A DNA stretch of 64,000 nucleotides from Clavibacter michiganensis (GCF_021216655.1 NZ_CP080437.1:496001-560000); one strand, 5' to 3'; shown: positions 42,003 to 52,094, numbered from the stretch's first letter. Translations and numbers: made by a program. Notes: generated from the letters alone by a model not told the origin.

Positions 42003-45000
42003 GTGCACCTGAAGAGCCTGACCCTCAAGGGGTTCAAGTCGTTCGCGCAGCCGACCACGTTCCAGTTCGAGACCGGGGTCACCTGCGTCGTCGGGCCGAA
42101 CGGATCCGGCAAGTCGAACGTCGTCGACGCCCTCGCCTGGGTCATGGGCGAGCAGGGAGCGAAGACCCTCCGCGGCGGCAAGATGGAGGACGTCATCTTC
42201 GCCGGCACCTCCACCCGCGGGCCGCTCGGCCGCGCAGAGGTCACGCTCACGATCGACAACGCCGACGGCGCGCTGCCCATCGACTACACCGAGGTCGCGA
42301 TCCGCCGCACGCTCTTCCGCAACGGCGGCAGCGAGTACGCGATCAACGGCACGTCGTGCCGGCTCCTCGACGTGCAGGAGCTCCTGAGCGACTCCGGGCT
42401 CGGCCGCGAGATGCACGTCATCGTCGGGCAGGGCCGGCTCGATAACGTCCTGCGCGCCACCCCCGAGGAGCGGCGGGGCTTCATCGAGGAGGCCGCCGGG
42501 ATCCTCAAGCACCGCCGTCGCAAGGAGCGCACGCTCCGCAAGCTCGAGGGGATGCAGGCCAACCTCACGCGCCTCAACGACCTGGCGGGGGAGATCCGCC
42601 GCCAGCTCAAGCCGCTCGGCCGGCAGGCGGAGGTCGCGCGGCAGGCGCAGACCGTGGCCGCCGTAGTCCGCGACGCCCGCGCGCGGCTGGTGGCCGACGA
42701 GGTCGTGACCCTCCGGCGCGCCCTCGCGGAGCACACGCGCACCGAGGAGGAGCGCACGACCGAGCGCATGGTGCTGCAGGAGAAGCTCGACCGCGCGGTG
42801 ATCCGGTCGGAGCGCATCGTCGAGGAGCAGGAGGGCGATGAGGTCGACGGCGCCCGCCGCACGGCCTTCGCGCTCGAGCAGGTGCAGGAGCGGCTGCGCA
42901 ACCTGCTGTCGCTCGCGCAGCAGCGGCTCGCGCTCCTCGGATCCGCCGACGACGCGCCCGAGGCCGCCGCGGGCACGACGCCCGGGCAGGTGCAGGAGTC
43001 CCGTGACGAGGCGGCCCGGCTGATCGCGCTGATCGCCGAGGCGGAGGCGGGCTGGGCGTCCGCGCGGCAGGCGACCGCGGCGGGGCGGCAGGCGCTCGAC
43101 GCGCTCGACGAGGAGATCCAGGCCCAGAGCGCGCTCGTCTCCCGCCACGACCTCGAGATCGCGGGGCTGACGGGCCGCGCCGAGACCGCGGGTTCCCGGC
43201 TCGCGGCCGTCCGCGGCGAGGTGCTCCGGCAGCAGAACGCGCTCGACGCGGCGCGCGCCCGGCTGGCCGCAGCGGAGGCCGAGCGGGAGCGCGGCGAGGC
43301 GGAGGGCGAGGCCGACGAGCAGGGCGGATCCGAGCTGACGCGCGCCTACGAGGACGCGCAGGCCGACGTCGCCAGCGAGGAGTCCGCGATCGAGGCCGTG
43401 CGCGAGGAGCTGCACGCGAAGGAGCGGGAGCGCGACGCCCTGGCCGCGCGCGAGCAGGCCCTCGCGAGCGCGCTCGACCAGCGCGACGGATCCAGCGACC
43501 TCGTCGCCGCGGGCCTCCCCGGCATCCGCGGCCTCCTCGCCGAGCACGTGCACGTGCAGCCCGGCTACGAGGCCGCCGTCGCCGCCGCGCTCGGCTCGCT
43601 CGCCGACGCGGTGGTCGCCGAGACGCACGACGACGCGGTGGCCGCACTCCGCCGCGCGGTCGACGACGACCTGGGGCGCGTGGAGGTGGTCGTGGCCGGG
43701 TCCGCGGACGCGCAGCTCGCCGTGCCGTCATCCGACGGTCCCGTCGCCGCGGCCTCCGTGGTCGAGGCACCGGACGGCGTGCGGCGGATCCTCGCGGACG
43801 TCGTCTTCGTCGACGGCCTCGCGGAGGCGGTCGCCCTCCTCGACGGACCCGACGCACCCGCCACGGCGATCACCCGCGCGGGCGAGGTCGTGTCGGCGCA
43901 CGTGCTGCGCGGCGGATCCGGCGCCACCCGCTCCAAGCTCGAGCTCGTCGCCGCGCGCGAGGCCGCCGCGACCACGCTGACCGACGTCCGCGCCCGCATC
44001 GACGACCTGCAGGTGGACCTCGCGGCCGGACGGGAGCGCCTCCGTGCGGCCCGCGAGCGGGCATCCGCGGCGCTCGGCGGCCTGCGCGAGGCCGACGCGC
44101 GCCTCGCCGCCCACGCCGAGCGGCTCAGCAGATCCCGCGCGCAGGCCGAGTCCGCCGCCGCCGAGCTCGCCCGCGTGCAGCGCGGCCTCGACCTCGCGAG
44201 CGCGTCGGTGGAGGAGGCCGTCGCCGCGAACGACGCCGCCCGTCGCGCGCTCGACGAGGCCCGATCCCGCCCGCGGCCCGTGCTCGACGCGAGCGGCCGC
44301 GACGCGCTCGTCGCCGAGTGGGAGGCGGCGCGCGAAGCCGAGATCGAGGCGCGCCTGCAGGTCGAGACCGCGCGCGAGCGCGTCCGCGCCGAGCAGGAGC
44401 GCACGGTCGCGCTCGAGCGCCGCCTGGCCGCGGAGCGCGCCGCCGCGGAGGAGGCCGCCCGCCGCCAGGTGATCCGCCGCCGTCAGATCGCGCGGGCCGC
44501 CTCCGTCGCCGAGGCGCTGCCTGCCGTGGTGCGCGCCGCCGACCGCAGCACCGCGGAGGCGCGTCTCGTGCTCGCCCGCGCCGAGGAGGCGAGGGCCGGC
44601 CGCAACGCCGAGCTGGTGGTGCTCCGCCGCGAGGAGGCCGAGCTGCGCGCGCGCCTGCACGGCATCACCGAGGACGTCCACGGACTCGAGCTGCAGATCT
44701 ACGAGAAGCGCCTGCAGGTCTCGCAGCTGCTCGAGCGCGCCGCGAGCGAGCTCGGGCTGGGGGAGGAGGTTCTCGTGGCCGAGTACGGGCCCGACGTGCC
44801 CGTCCCCGAGGAGGCGCCGCTGCCGCCACGGCAGCGGCCGCGTGCGCCGGTGGATGACGGCGTCGGCGACGCCGCGGCCGATCCCGACGACGCCGCCGCG
44901 TCGGCCGAGACGTCCGTCCCGAGCGCGGAGCCGTCCGGGACAGCAGACGAGGCGGCCGAGTTGGACGCGGACGGCGACGCCCCGCCCGTCCCCACCCGCC

Positions 45001-45758
45001 CGTTCGACCGCGAGGAGCAGCGCGCCCGCCTGCAGTCCGCCGAGCGGAAGCTCGCCCAGCTCGGCCGCGTGAACCCGCTCGCCCTCGAGGAGTTCGCCGC
45101 GCTCGAGCAGCGCCACCTCTTCCTCACCGAGCAGCTCGCCGACCTCACGGCGACGCGCAAGGACCTGCTCACGATCATCGACGACATCGACCGCACCATG
45201 CAGGGCGTCTTCGCGGCCGCGTTCGAGGACACCCGGGCGGCGTTCGACCGGGTCTTCCCGATCCTCTTCCCGGGCGGCACCGGCAGCATCCACCTCACGG
45301 ATCCCGAGCAGCTGCTCACCACGGGGATCGAGGTCAGCGTGCGCCCCGCGGGCAAGCGCATCGAGCGCCTGTCGCTGCTGTCCGGCGGGGAGCGCTCGCT
45401 CGCGGCCGTGGCGCTGCTCATCGCGATCTTCACCGCCCGGCCGAGCCCGTTCTACATCATGGACGAGGTGGAGGCGGCCCTCGACGACGCCAACCTCGGC
45501 CGCCTGCTCACGATCCTCGAGCAGCTCCGCGACACCTCGCAGCTCATCGTCATCACGCACCAGAAGCGCACGATGGAGATCGCCGACGCGCTGTACGGCG
45601 TCTCGATGCGGCAGGACGGCGTGAGCGCGGTCGTCGGCCAGCGCGTGAGCCGCGACGCCCGCCCCGACCCGGCACCCGCATCCGCTGGCGAGGACGAGCC
45701 CGACGGCGCGCCCGCGACCGAGCAGGAGCCCGCCCCCGAGGAGCAGGCCGCCTCCTGA
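42003..45758 (+). CDS. smc: Chromosome segregation protein SMC
   Basis: The 1251-residue condensin ATPase has Walker A GPNGSGKSN (31-39), long coiled coils on both sides of a hinge (about 500-660: LPGIRGLLAEHVHVQPGYEAA...), the ABC signature LLSGGERSLAAVALL (from about 1125) and Walker B FYIMDEVEAALDD. It is about 70 residues longer than common bacterial SMC because of an acidic Pro/Ala-rich stretch at about 929-1000 inserted before the conserved RVNPLALEEF. The C-terminal tail is Pro/Ala/Glu-rich. GTG 42003 is set by GAGGAGGG. Confidence 0.96.
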   Translation: MHLKSLTLKGFKSFAQPTTFQFETGVTCVVGPNGSGKSNVVDALAWVMGEQGAKTLRGGKMEDVIFAGTSTRGPLGRAEVTLTIDNADGALPIDYTEVAIRRTLFRNGGSEYAINGTSCRLLDVQELLSDSGLGREMHVIVGQGRLDNVLRATPEERRGFIEEAAGILKHRRRKERTLRKLEGMQANLTRLNDLAGEIRRQLKPLGRQAEVARQAQTVAAVVRDARARLVADEVVTLRRALAEHTRTEEERTTERMVLQEKLDRAVIRSERIVEEQEGDEVDGARRTAFALEQVQERLRNLLSLAQQRLALLGSADDAPEAAAGTTPGQVQESRDEAARLIALIAEAEAGWASARQATAAGRQALDALDEEIQAQSALVSRHDLEIAGLTGRAETAGSRLAAVRGEVLRQQNALDAARARLAAAEAERERGEAEGEADEQGGSELTRAYEDAQADVASEESAIEAVREELHAKERERDALAAREQALASALDQRDGSSDLVAAGLPGIRGLLAEHVHVQPGYEAAVAAALGSLADAVVAETHDDAVAALRRAVDDDLGRVEVVVAGSADAQLAVPSSDGPVAAASVVEAPDGVRRILADVVFVDGLAEAVALLDGPDAPATAITRAGEVVSAHVLRGGSGATRSKLELVAAREAAATTLTDVRARIDDLQVDLAAGRERLRAARERASAALGGLREADARLAAHAERLSRSRAQAESAAAELARVQRGLDLASASVEEAVAANDAARRALDEARSRPRPVLDASGRDALVAEWEAAREAEIEARLQVETARERVRAEQERTVALERRLAAERAAAEEAARRQVIRRRQIARAASVAEALPAVVRAADRSTAEARLVLARAEEARAGRNAELVVLRREEAELRARLHGITEDVHGLELQIYEKRLQVSQLLERAASELGLGEEVLVAEYGPDVPVPEEAPLPPRQRPRAPVDDGVGDAAADPDDAAASAETSVPSAEPSGTADEAAELDADGDAPPVPTRPFDREEQRARLQSAERKLAQLGRVNPLALEEFAALEQRHLFLTEQLADLTATRKDLLTIIDDIDRTMQGVFAAAFEDTRAAFDRVFPILFPGGTGSIHLTDPEQLLTTGIEVSVRPAGKRIERLSLLSGGERSLAAVALLIAIFTARPSPFYIMDEVEAALDDANLGRLLTILEQLRDTSQLIVITHQKRTMEIADALYGVSMRQDGVSAVVGQRVSRDARPDPAPASAGEDEPDGAPATEQEPAPEEQAAS

Positions 45759-45766
45759 CCCGCGGC

Positions 45767-45772
45767 TACGCT
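45767..45772 (+). promoter_or_regulatory. -10 hexamer (TACGCT), leaderless-type, for ftsY
   Basis: TACGCT ends 6 bases before ATG 45779, so ftsY can be expressed apart from smc. Confidence 0.5.
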
Positions 45773-45778
45773 GGGCAC

Positions 45779-46654
45779 ATGGCAGCCCGCACCCCCTGGT
45801 CCCTCTCCGGCGCGCTCCGCGGGATGTTCGCGAAGCCGACGATCGACGAGACCACGTGGGACGACCTCGAGACCGCGCTCATCACCGCGGACTTCGGCCC
45901 CGACGTCACCGAGGCCACCATCGACGACCTCCGCCAGAAGGTCGAGCGCTACCGCACGACCGACCCGCGCGACCTCCAGCGCATGCTCCGCGAGAGCATC
46001 GAGGAGCGCCTGGCGAAGCACGACCCCACGCTGAAGCTCAGCGCCCGCCCCGCCGTGATCCTCGTGGTCGGCGTCAACGGCGTCGGCAAGACCACCACCA
46101 TCGGCAAGTTCGCGAAGTTCCTCCGCAACTACGGCCGCACGGTCGTCGTCGGCGCGGCGGACACCTTCCGCGCGGCCGCCGTCGACCAGCTCGCCACCTG
46201 GGCCGACCGCGCCGGCGCCGAGATCGTGCGCCCGCAGCAGCCCGGCCAGGATCCCGCGAGCGTCGCCTTCCAGACCGTCGAGCACGCGATGCGCACGGGC
46301 ACGGAGATGGTCATCATCGACACGGCCGGCCGTCTGCACACCAAGGGCGGCCTCATGGACGAGCTGTCGAAGATCCGCCGCGTGGTCGAGAAGCAGTCGC
46401 CCATCGCCGAGGTGCTGCTCGTCCTCGACGCGACGACCGGCCAGAACGGGCTCGCGCAGGCGCAGGCCTTCATCGAGCACGGCGGCGTCACGGGCCTCGT
46501 CATCACCAAGCTCGACGGATCAGCCAAGGGCGGCTTCATCCTCAACGTGCAGGAGCGCACGGGCATCCCCATCAAGCTCATCGGCCAGGGCGAGGGCATC
46601 GGCGACCTCACGGGCTTCACCCCGCACGTCTTCGCGCAGAACCTGGTCGGCTGA
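45779..46654 (+). CDS. ftsY: Signal recognition particle receptor FtsY
   Basis: The 291-residue SRP GTPase receptor consists almost only of the NG domain. It has G1 VGVNGVGKTTTIGKFAKFL, DTFRAAAVDQL, G3 DTAGRLHTKGGLMDEL and G4 TKLDGSAKGG. The acidic A domain of proteobacterial FtsY is missing; a short amphipathic start (PWSLSGALRGMF) probably touches the membrane instead. It guides Ffh-bound ribosomes to SecYEG. ffh follows with its own promoter. Confidence 0.96.
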   Translation: MAARTPWSLSGALRGMFAKPTIDETTWDDLETALITADFGPDVTEATIDDLRQKVERYRTTDPRDLQRMLRESIEERLAKHDPTLKLSARPAVILVVGVNGVGKTTTIGKFAKFLRNYGRTVVVGAADTFRAAAVDQLATWADRAGAEIVRPQQPGQDPASVAFQTVEHAMRTGTEMVIIDTAGRLHTKGGLMDELSKIRRVVEKQSPIAEVLLVLDATTGQNGLAQAQAFIEHGGVTGLVITKLDGSAKGGFILNVQERTGIPIKLIGQGEGIGDLTGFTPHVFAQNLVG

Positions 46655-46700
46655 CCGGCGTCCCTCCCGGGCGCTGGCCCGACCCCGCTCCGACGCCGGT

Positions 46701-46706
46701 TAAGCT
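46701..46706 (+). promoter_or_regulatory. -10 hexamer (TAAGCT) for ffh
   Basis: TAAGCT ends 9 bases before ATG 46716; there is no ribosome site between them. Confidence 0.4.
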
Positions 46707-46715
46707 GGACCCACC

Positions 46716-48290
46716 ATGGCTACCTTCGGAACACTCTCGGACCGCCTCGCCGAGACCTTCAAGAACCTGCGCGGCAAGGGCAAGCTCAGCGCCGCGGACG
46801 TCGACGGCACCGTCCGCGAGATCCGCCGCGCGCTGCTCGAGGCCGACGTCGCGCTCGACGTCGTCAAGGCGTTCACCGCGTCCGTCCGCGAGCGCGCCCT
46901 CGGCGGCGAGGTCAGCCAGGCGCTGAACCCCGCCCAGCAGGTCGTGCAGATCGTCAACGAGGAGCTCGTCGGGATCCTGGGCGGCCAGCAGCGCCGCATC
47001 CAGTTCGCCAAGAAGCCGCCGACCGTCATCATGCTCGCGGGCCTCCAGGGCGCGGGCAAGACGACCCTCGCGGGCAAGCTCGGCAAGTGGCTCGCGAAGG
47101 ACGGCCACACGCCGATGCTCGTCGCGGCCGACCTCCAGCGCCCCAACGCCGTGCAGCAGCTGCAGGTCGTCGGCGAGCAGGCGGGCGTCCCCGTCTTCGC
47201 GCCCGAGCCCGGCAACGGCAAGGGCAACCCCGTCCGCGTCACCAAGGACGCGATGAAGCACGCGATCGACAAGCAGTACAGCGTCGTCATCATCGACACC
47301 GCGGGCCGCCTCGGCGTCGACGCGGAGCTGATGAAGCAGGCCGCGGACATCCGCAAGGCCACCGACCCCGACGAGGTCCTCTTCGTCATCGACGCCATGA
47401 TCGGCCAGGACGCGGTCGCGACCGCGAAGGCGTTCCAGGACGGCGTCGACTTCACGGGCGTCGTGCTCTCCAAGCTCGACGGCGACGCGCGCGGAGGAGC
47501 GGCCCTCTCGGTCGCCTCCGTCACCGGCCGCCCGATCATGTTCGCCTCCACGGGCGAGGGCCTCGACGACTTCGAGCCCTTCCACCCCGACCGCATGGCG
47601 AGCCGCATCCTCGACCTCGGCGACATCCTCACCCTCATCGAGCAGGCCCAGCAGGCCTTCGACGAGGAGGAGGCGATGGAGGTCGCCCAGAAGCTCGCGA
47701 GCGACACCTTCACGCTCGACGACTTCCTCAAGCAGATGCAGCAGCTGCGCGGCAAGGGCTCCCTCAAGAAGATGATGGGCATGCTCCCCGGCATGGGCGC
47801 CATGAAGGAGCAGCTGGAGAACTTCGACGAGAAGGAGATCGTCCGCACCGAGGCGATCATCCAGTCGATGACGAAGGCCGAGCGGCAGAACCCGAAGCTG
47901 CTCAACGGCTCGCGTCGGCTCCGCATCGCGCGCGGATCCGGCATGACCGTCACCGACGTCAACGGCCTCGTGCAGCGCTTCGAGCAGGCGTCGAAGATGA
48001 TGCGCACGGTCGCCCGCGGCGGCATGCCGCAGATCCCCGGGATGGGCCCGATGCCGGGCGCGCACTCGGGCCGCAAGCCCGTGCAGCAGAAGAAGAAGAA
48101 GGGCTCGAAGTCGGGCAACCCGGCCAAGCGCGCGCAGGAGAACGCGGCGCTCGCGTCGGGCCAGCGCATCGGCGGCCCCGCTGCTCCCGCGGGATCCGGC
48201 TTCGGCCTCGCCGGGGCGGCCAAGGGCGGCGCGGACGGCGCCCCGAGCGAGGAGGAGCTCGCCTCGCTGCAGAAGTTCCTCGGGCGCTGA
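46716..48290 (+). CDS. ffh: Signal recognition particle protein Ffh
   Basis: The 524-residue SRP54 has an N domain, GTPase domain (G1 [29 protein letters not shown]3 [14 protein letters not shown]4 [11 protein letters not shown]) and a methionine-rich M domain (about 330-440: [20 protein letters not shown] ... MGPMPGA). The tail is longer than usual, with a basic QKKKKGSK patch and a Gly/Ala-rich end finishing in [12 protein letters not shown]. It binds 4.5S/SRP RNA, whose gene I do not find in this window. A hairpin terminator follows. Confidence 0.96.
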   Translation: MATFGTLSDRLAETFKNLRGKGKLSAADVDGTVREIRRALLEADVALDVVKAFTASVRERALGGEVSQALNPAQQVVQIVNEELVGILGGQQRRIQFAKKPPTVIMLAGLQGAGKTTLAGKLGKWLAKDGHTPMLVAADLQRPNAVQQLQVVGEQAGVPVFAPEPGNGKGNPVRVTKDAMKHAIDKQYSVVIIDTAGRLGVDAELMKQAADIRKATDPDEVLFVIDAMIGQDAVATAKAFQDGVDFTGVVLSKLDGDARGGAALSVASVTGRPIMFASTGEGLDDFEPFHPDRMASRILDLGDILTLIEQAQQAFDEEEAMEVAQKLASDTFTLDDFLKQMQQLRGKGSLKKMMGMLPGMGAMKEQLENFDEKEIVRTEAIIQSMTKAERQNPKLLNGSRRLRIARGSGMTVTDVNGLVQRFEQASKMMRTVARGGMPQIPGMGPMPGAHSGRKPVQQKKKKGSKSGNPAKRAQENAALASGQRIGGPAAPAGSGFGLAGAAKGGADGAPSEEELASLQKFLGR

Positions 48291-48316
48291 CCCGACGCAC
48301 GACCCGCACGTCCCGC

Positions 48317-48347
48317 GACGGCGTCCTCCCCACCGGAGGGCGCCGTC
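48317..48347 (+). terminator. Hairpin terminator after ffh
   Basis: A 13-bp stem with one wobble pair (48317-48329 with 48335-48347; GACGGCGTCCTCC with GGAGGGCGCCGTC) closes a 5-base loop, 27 bases after the ffh stop. Confidence 0.75.
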
Positions 48348-48433
48348 GTCGCATGCTCGACGTGCGCCCTCCGACGTGCCAGCGTGGGGGGAGCACCGCG
48401 GCGCCCGTCGCGATCCCGCGTCAGGAGCAACCC

Positions 48434-48811
48434 GTGTTCGCACCCGCCACCGCGTTCAGCGGCTTCAGCGTCGACGACGTCCCCGCCGCCCTCGCCTTCT
48501 ACCGGGACACGCTCGGCCTCGAGGTCGAGGAGGTGCCCGAGATGGGGATGCTGCGGCTCGTGCTCCCGGGGTCCGGCGCGCGCGTCCTCGTCTACCCGAA
48601 GCCGGGCCACGAGCCCGCGACGTTCACGGTCCTCAACCTCCAGGTCGACGACGTCGACGAGGCGGTCGTCGAGCTGAACGCGCGCGGCGTCGAGACGGCG
48701 ATCTTCGCGGGGATGCCGACGGACGCGCGCGGCATCATGCGCGGCAACGGCCCCGACATCGCCTGGTTCCGCGATCCGGCCGGCAACGTGCTCTCCGTCG
48801 TCGCGGCCTGA
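48434..48811 (+). CDS. VOC-superfamily (glyoxalase-like) protein
   Basis: The 125-residue protein has a single glyoxalase/bleomycin-resistance fold: [27 protein letters not shown] in the first beta-alpha unit and [14 protein letters not shown] at the end. The usual first metal His position is replaced by Ser/Val, so catalytic metal binding is doubtful. The substrate is unknown. GTG 48434 is preceded by AGGAG; a longer frame exists but overlaps the ffh terminator. Confidence 0.85.
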   Translation: MFAPATAFSGFSVDDVPAALAFYRDTLGLEVEEVPEMGMLRLVLPGSGARVLVYPKPGHEPATFTVLNLQVDDVDEAVVELNARGVETAIFAGMPTDARGIMRGNGPDIAWFRDPAGNVLSVVAA

Positions 48812-48820
48812 CGCCCGGGG

Positions 48821-50014
48821 TCAGCGGGAGCAGCGCCCGGAGTCCACCGGGGTCGTCGCGCCCGCCTGCTGCAGCACGGGCGCGATCTCGTCGAGCGTCA
48901 TCGCGTAGCCTGTCTGCGAGTCGACGGTCGAGGTCGCGAACACGAGGCCGACGACGCGCCCCTGGGCGTCGAACAGCGCGCCGCCCGAGTCCCCGGGACG
49001 CACCGTGCCGCGGACCGAGTAGACCTCGCGCGTGACGGGCTGCTCGTGCTGGATGTCGGTGCCGAGCGCCTGGACCACCTCGCGGATGCGCGCCCCCGTG
49101 GCCTGGTACGGCCCGCCGCCCGGGTAGCCGGCCACGACGGCCTCGTCGGAGGCGGCGAGCTCGTCGCCGAGAGCGAGCGGGGATGCCGTGAGGCCGGGCA
49201 CCGCGAGGATGGCGACGTCCCGCGCGGGGTCGAACACCACGAGGTCCGCCTCGAGCAGCTGCCCCGTGCCGCCCTGCTGCACGTACACCTGGTCGGATCC
49301 GGTCACCACGTGCGCGTTCGTGACGACGCGGTCGCCCTGCACGACCCAGCCGCTGCCGGACGACGAGGTGCCGCATGCGGGTGCCGACGAGAGGATCTTC
49401 ACGACGCTCGAGGCGGAGCGCCGCACGGCCTCGGGCACGTCGGCGTCGGGTGCGGCCGTGTCGGCGATCGCCTCCTCGCCGTTCGCGAAGACGCGCGGGT
49501 ACCCGACGTCGTGGAGCGCGTCGTCGAGCGCCGAGAGGGCGGTGCCGCTGGAGATGGGAGAGACCCGGTCGAGCGCCGCGACGATGCGGGACGACGACGC
49601 GAGCTGCACCGCGGGGATCACGCCGCTGGAGCCGAGGAAGCCGCCGATGAACCAGACGGAGACGGCCCAGGCCGCGAGCCCCGCGACGGCGCCGATGCCG
49701 CGGTCGAGGCCGCGCGCGGCGCCCCGGGGGCGCAGCAGGCGGGTGAGGACGCTGGCGACCTGCGCGAGGATCCCGCTCACGAGCGACGTCGTGACGAGCA
49801 TGAGCACGGCCGCCGCGAGCGTGCGGGTGATCCCGGTGGCGATGCCGAACTGGTCGAGGAGCGCGAGGAACGCCGGCGTGATCCACAGCGCGAGCAGGAC
49901 GCCCAGCACGATGCCCGCGAGCCCGGCGACGGTCACGATGGCCCCGCGGCGCCAGCCGGCGAGGGCCGCGAGCACGGCGACGACGAGGATCACGATGTCG
50001 ACGGCGGGGCTCAC
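48821..50014 (-). CDS. Membrane-anchored trypsin-like serine protease (MarP-like)
   Basis: The 397-residue protein has an N-terminal CvpA-like domain of about four membrane helices (residues 5-145) and an extracytoplasmic trypsin/DegP-like domain. The triad is His in TNAHVV, Asp in DPARDVAIL and Ser in VRPGDSGGALF, and two cysteines could form the redox disulfide seen in mycobacterial MarP. That protein supports acid and oxidative stress resistance. GTG 50014 lies 7 bases after a CAGACT hexamer, and 19 bases separate it from the upstream GCS2 gene stop. Confidence 0.9.
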   Translation of the reverse strand: MSPAVDIVILVVAVLAALAGWRRGAIVTVAGLAGIVLGVLLALWITPAFLALLDQFGIATGITRTLAAAVLMLVTTSLVSGILAQVASVLTRLLRPRGAARGLDRGIGAVAGLAAWAVSVWFIGGFLGSSGVIPAVQLASSSRIVAALDRVSPISSGTALSALDDALHDVGYPRVFANGEEAIADTAAPDADVPEAVRRSASSVVKILSSAPACGTSSSGSGWVVQGDRVVTNAHVVTGSDQVYVQQGGTGQLLEADLVVFDPARDVAILAVPGLTASPLALGDELAASDEAVVAGYPGGGPYQATGARIREVVQALGTDIQHEQPVTREVYSVRGTVRPGDSGGALFDAQGRVVGLVFATSTVDSQTGYAMTLDEIAPVLQQAGATTPVDSGRCSR

Positions 50015-50033
50015 CTGCACAGTCTGCCCCGCG

Positions 50034-51167
50034 TCACCGGCCCAATCCTGAGCGCAGCTCCTCGACGAGGTGCGTGACCACGGGCGCGAGCGCGCCGTCG
50101 TTCTCCTCGGCCACCCGCAGCTGCCGCTGGTAGCTCGCGCCGCGGTCGACGATGTCGAGGATCCCGCGCAGCTCCGCCTCGCAGCCGAGCGCATCCGCCG
50201 TGGGGGAGAGGCGCTCCACGAGGGCCCGGGTGTCGTCGCCCACGAGCGCCTCGTCGCCGGCGGCGTCCTGGATGATGATCGCGTCCATCCCGTAGCGGGC
50301 CGCGCGCCACTTGTTCTCGCGCACGAACCAGGGCTGCATCCTCGGCAGCTCCTCGCCGCGGTCCAGGGCGGCCGACATGTCGTGCACCAGGCACTGGACC
50401 AGCGCCGCGAGCGAGGCGATCTCGCCGAGCGTCGAGACGCCGTCGAACACGCGCGTCTCGAGGGTGCCCCACTTGGGTGCAGGCCGGATGTCCCAGCGCA
50501 GCTCGCTGTGGTGGTCGATGACGCCGACGTGCGTCATGTCCCCGACGAGCCGCTCGTAGTCGGCCCAGGTCGTGAGGTCGGGCGGCAGCCCCGCGGTCGG
50601 CAGCTGCTGGAACATGAGCGCCCGGTTCGACGCGTACCCCGTCTCCTGCCCCGACCAGAACGGGCTCGACGCGCTGAGCGCCTGGAAGCGGGGGAGGTGG
50701 ACGAGGAGCGCGTTCAGGATGGGCAGCGCCTTGGACGCGTCGTCGATGCCGACGTGGACGTGGACGCCCCAGATCATCATCTGGCGCCCCCACCACCTCG
50801 TGCGGTCGAGCAGCGTCGCGTAGCGCTCGTTGTCGGGCGTGACGTCCTGGTCGGGCCACGCGCTGAAGGGGTGGGTGCCCGCGCACATGAGGTCGATGCC
50901 GAGCGGATCCGCGACGTCCACCACCCGTTCGATGAGCCGCGCGAGGTCGTCCACCGCGTGCCCGACGCGCGAGTGCGGCGCGCTGACGACCTCGACGGTG
51001 TTGGTGAGGAACTCCCCGGTCACGTGCGGGTGGGCGTCGTCGTGGGGGAAGGAGCGGAGTATCTCCGGCGCGACGCCCGCGAGCTCCCCGGAGCCGCGGT
51101 CGACGCACGCGAGCTCCCACTCGATCCCGACGCGGGACGGCGGCTGGTGGGCGAAGTCGATCTGCAT
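50034..51167 (-). CDS. Glutamate-cysteine ligase-like carboxylate-amine ligase (GCS2/YbdK)
   Basis: The 377-residue GCS2-family enzyme has VGIEWELACVD, the nucleotide and substrate strand TNTVEVVSAPHS, MIWGVHVHVGID, KWGTLETRVFDGV and RENKWRAARYGMDA. YbdK-type members show weak gamma-glutamylcysteine ligase activity; actinobacteria use mycothiol, so the true amine may differ. ATG 51167 puts the family start (MQIDF) first, with GGCAGGA upstream. A longer frame to 51233 exists. It is co-oriented with the serine protease gene 19 bases downstream. Confidence 0.9.
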   Translation of the reverse strand: MQIDFAHQPPSRVGIEWELACVDRGSGELAGVAPEILRSFPHDDAHPHVTGEFLTNTVEVVSAPHSRVGHAVDDLARLIERVVDVADPLGIDLMCAGTHPFSAWPDQDVTPDNERYATLLDRTRWWGRQMMIWGVHVHVGIDDASKALPILNALLVHLPRFQALSASSPFWSGQETGYASNRALMFQQLPTAGLPPDLTTWADYERLVGDMTHVGVIDHHSELRWDIRPAPKWGTLETRVFDGVSTLGEIASLAALVQCLVHDMSAALDRGEELPRMQPWFVRENKWRAARYGMDAIIIQDAAGDEALVGDDTRALVERLSPTADALGCEAELRGILDIVDRGASYQRQLRVAEENDGALAPVVTHLVEELRSGLGR

Positions 51168-51306
51168 GCGGGTCCTGCCGTCCACGGGGTCTCGGGGCGC
51201 ATGCGCCGGGTGTCGTCCGATCATGCCACGCACCCCGCGAGGCGGCCGGGCGATGACGCCGTGCGGCGCGCCGACCGCGGGGGTCCCGGCCGGGCGCCGC
51301 GTCTGC

Positions 51307-51312
51307 CATAAT
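51307..51312 (+). promoter_or_regulatory. -10 element (CATAAT) for the rpsP operon
   Basis: CATAAT stands out in GC-rich flanks, 128 bases before rpsP GTG 51441. It implies a leader of about 120 bases. No good -35 is visible 17 bases upstream. Confidence 0.45.
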
Positions 51313-51440
51313 GATCTGTCGAGTCCGCGATCGTCCGACCCTCTAATCAGGCGCCGCGAGACCCCATCGAACCAATGCCGAGTGTGCCCCCACGCTCACG
51401 GCCGTCAGTTCACCCCACACAAAAGAAATTCAGGAGAATT

Positions 51441-51854
51441 GTGGCTGTCAAGATCCGTCTGAAGCGCCTGGGCAAGATCCGCGCGCCGTACTACCGCATC
51501 GTCGTCGCCGACTCGCGCACCAAGCGCGACGGCCGCGTCATCGAGGAGATCGGCAAGTACCACCCCACCGAGGAGCCCTCGTTCATCGAGGTCCAGTCGG
51601 AGCGGGCGCAGTACTGGCTCTCCGTGGGCGCCCAGCCCACCGAGCAGGTCGAGGCGCTCCTCAAGCTCACGGGCGACTGGGGTCGCTTCAAGGGCGACAA
51701 GGACGCCGTCTCCACCGTCCGCACCCGCGAGGCGAAGCCCGCCTACGTCGCGGACGAGAAGAAGAAGCCGGTCCTCAAGCCGAAGACCGAGAAGGCCGCA
51801 CCCGCGCCCGAGGCCGCAGCGCCCGAGGCCGAGTCGACCGAGGAGCAGGCCTAG
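51441..51854 (+). CDS. rpsP: 30S ribosomal protein S16
   Basis: The 137-residue protein begins [30 protein letters not shown], the invariant S16 start. The core ends near residue 85, followed by a Lys/Pro/Ala/Glu-rich tail, as in other actinobacterial S16. GTG 51441 is set by CAGGAGAA. The frame is open upstream to 51375, but that part is leader. It opens rpsP-khpA-rimM-trmD. Confidence 0.97.
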   Translation: MAVKIRLKRLGKIRAPYYRIVVADSRTKRDGRVIEEIGKYHPTEEPSFIEVQSERAQYWLSVGAQPTEQVEALLKLTGDWGRFKGDKDAVSTVRTREAKPAYVADEKKKPVLKPKTEKAAPAPEAAAPEAESTEEQA

Positions 51855-51857
51855 CCC

Positions 51858-52094
51858 ATGCTCGCTCCCGCGCTCGCTCATCTGGTCAAGGGCATCGTCG
51901 AGCACCCGGACGACGTCTCCGTGACGAGCAAGGGATCCCCCCGGGGCGAGGTCCTCGAGGTGCGCGTGCACCCCGAGGACCTCGGCCGGGTCATCGGCCG
52001 GGCGGGTCGCACCGCCAAGGCCCTCCGGACGCTCGTCTCGGCTCTCGCCGACGGCCAGCGCGTCCGCGTCGATGTGGTGGACACCGATTCCTGA
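51858..52094 (+). CDS. khpA: KH-domain RNA-binding protein KhpA
   Basis: The 78-residue single KH domain has the GxxG loop in EDLGRVIGRAGRTAKALRTLV. KhpA partners KhpB/EloR in binding small RNAs and regulating cell elongation in Gram-positives. It starts 4 bases after the rpsP stop, and its last 23 bases overlap the frame used for rimM. Confidence 0.94.
   Translation: MLAPALAHLVKGIVEHPDDVSVTSKGSPRGEVLEVRVHPEDLGRVIGRAGRTAKALRTLVSALADGQRVRVDVVDTDS

Noticed and set aside
43728..45560. 610-codon minus-strand frame opposite smc
   Set aside because: Shadow of the regular coiled-coil codon pattern of smc; no ribosome site or homology.
46655..46715. Possible terminator between ftsY and ffh (CCGGCGTC ... 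GACGCCGG)
   Set aside because: The arms are about 30 bases apart and the loop would include most of the gap; not convincing.
51375..51440. Longer S16 start at ATG 51375
   Set aside because: The added 22 residues are not part of S16; GTG 51441 has an AGGAG site and the invariant protein start.
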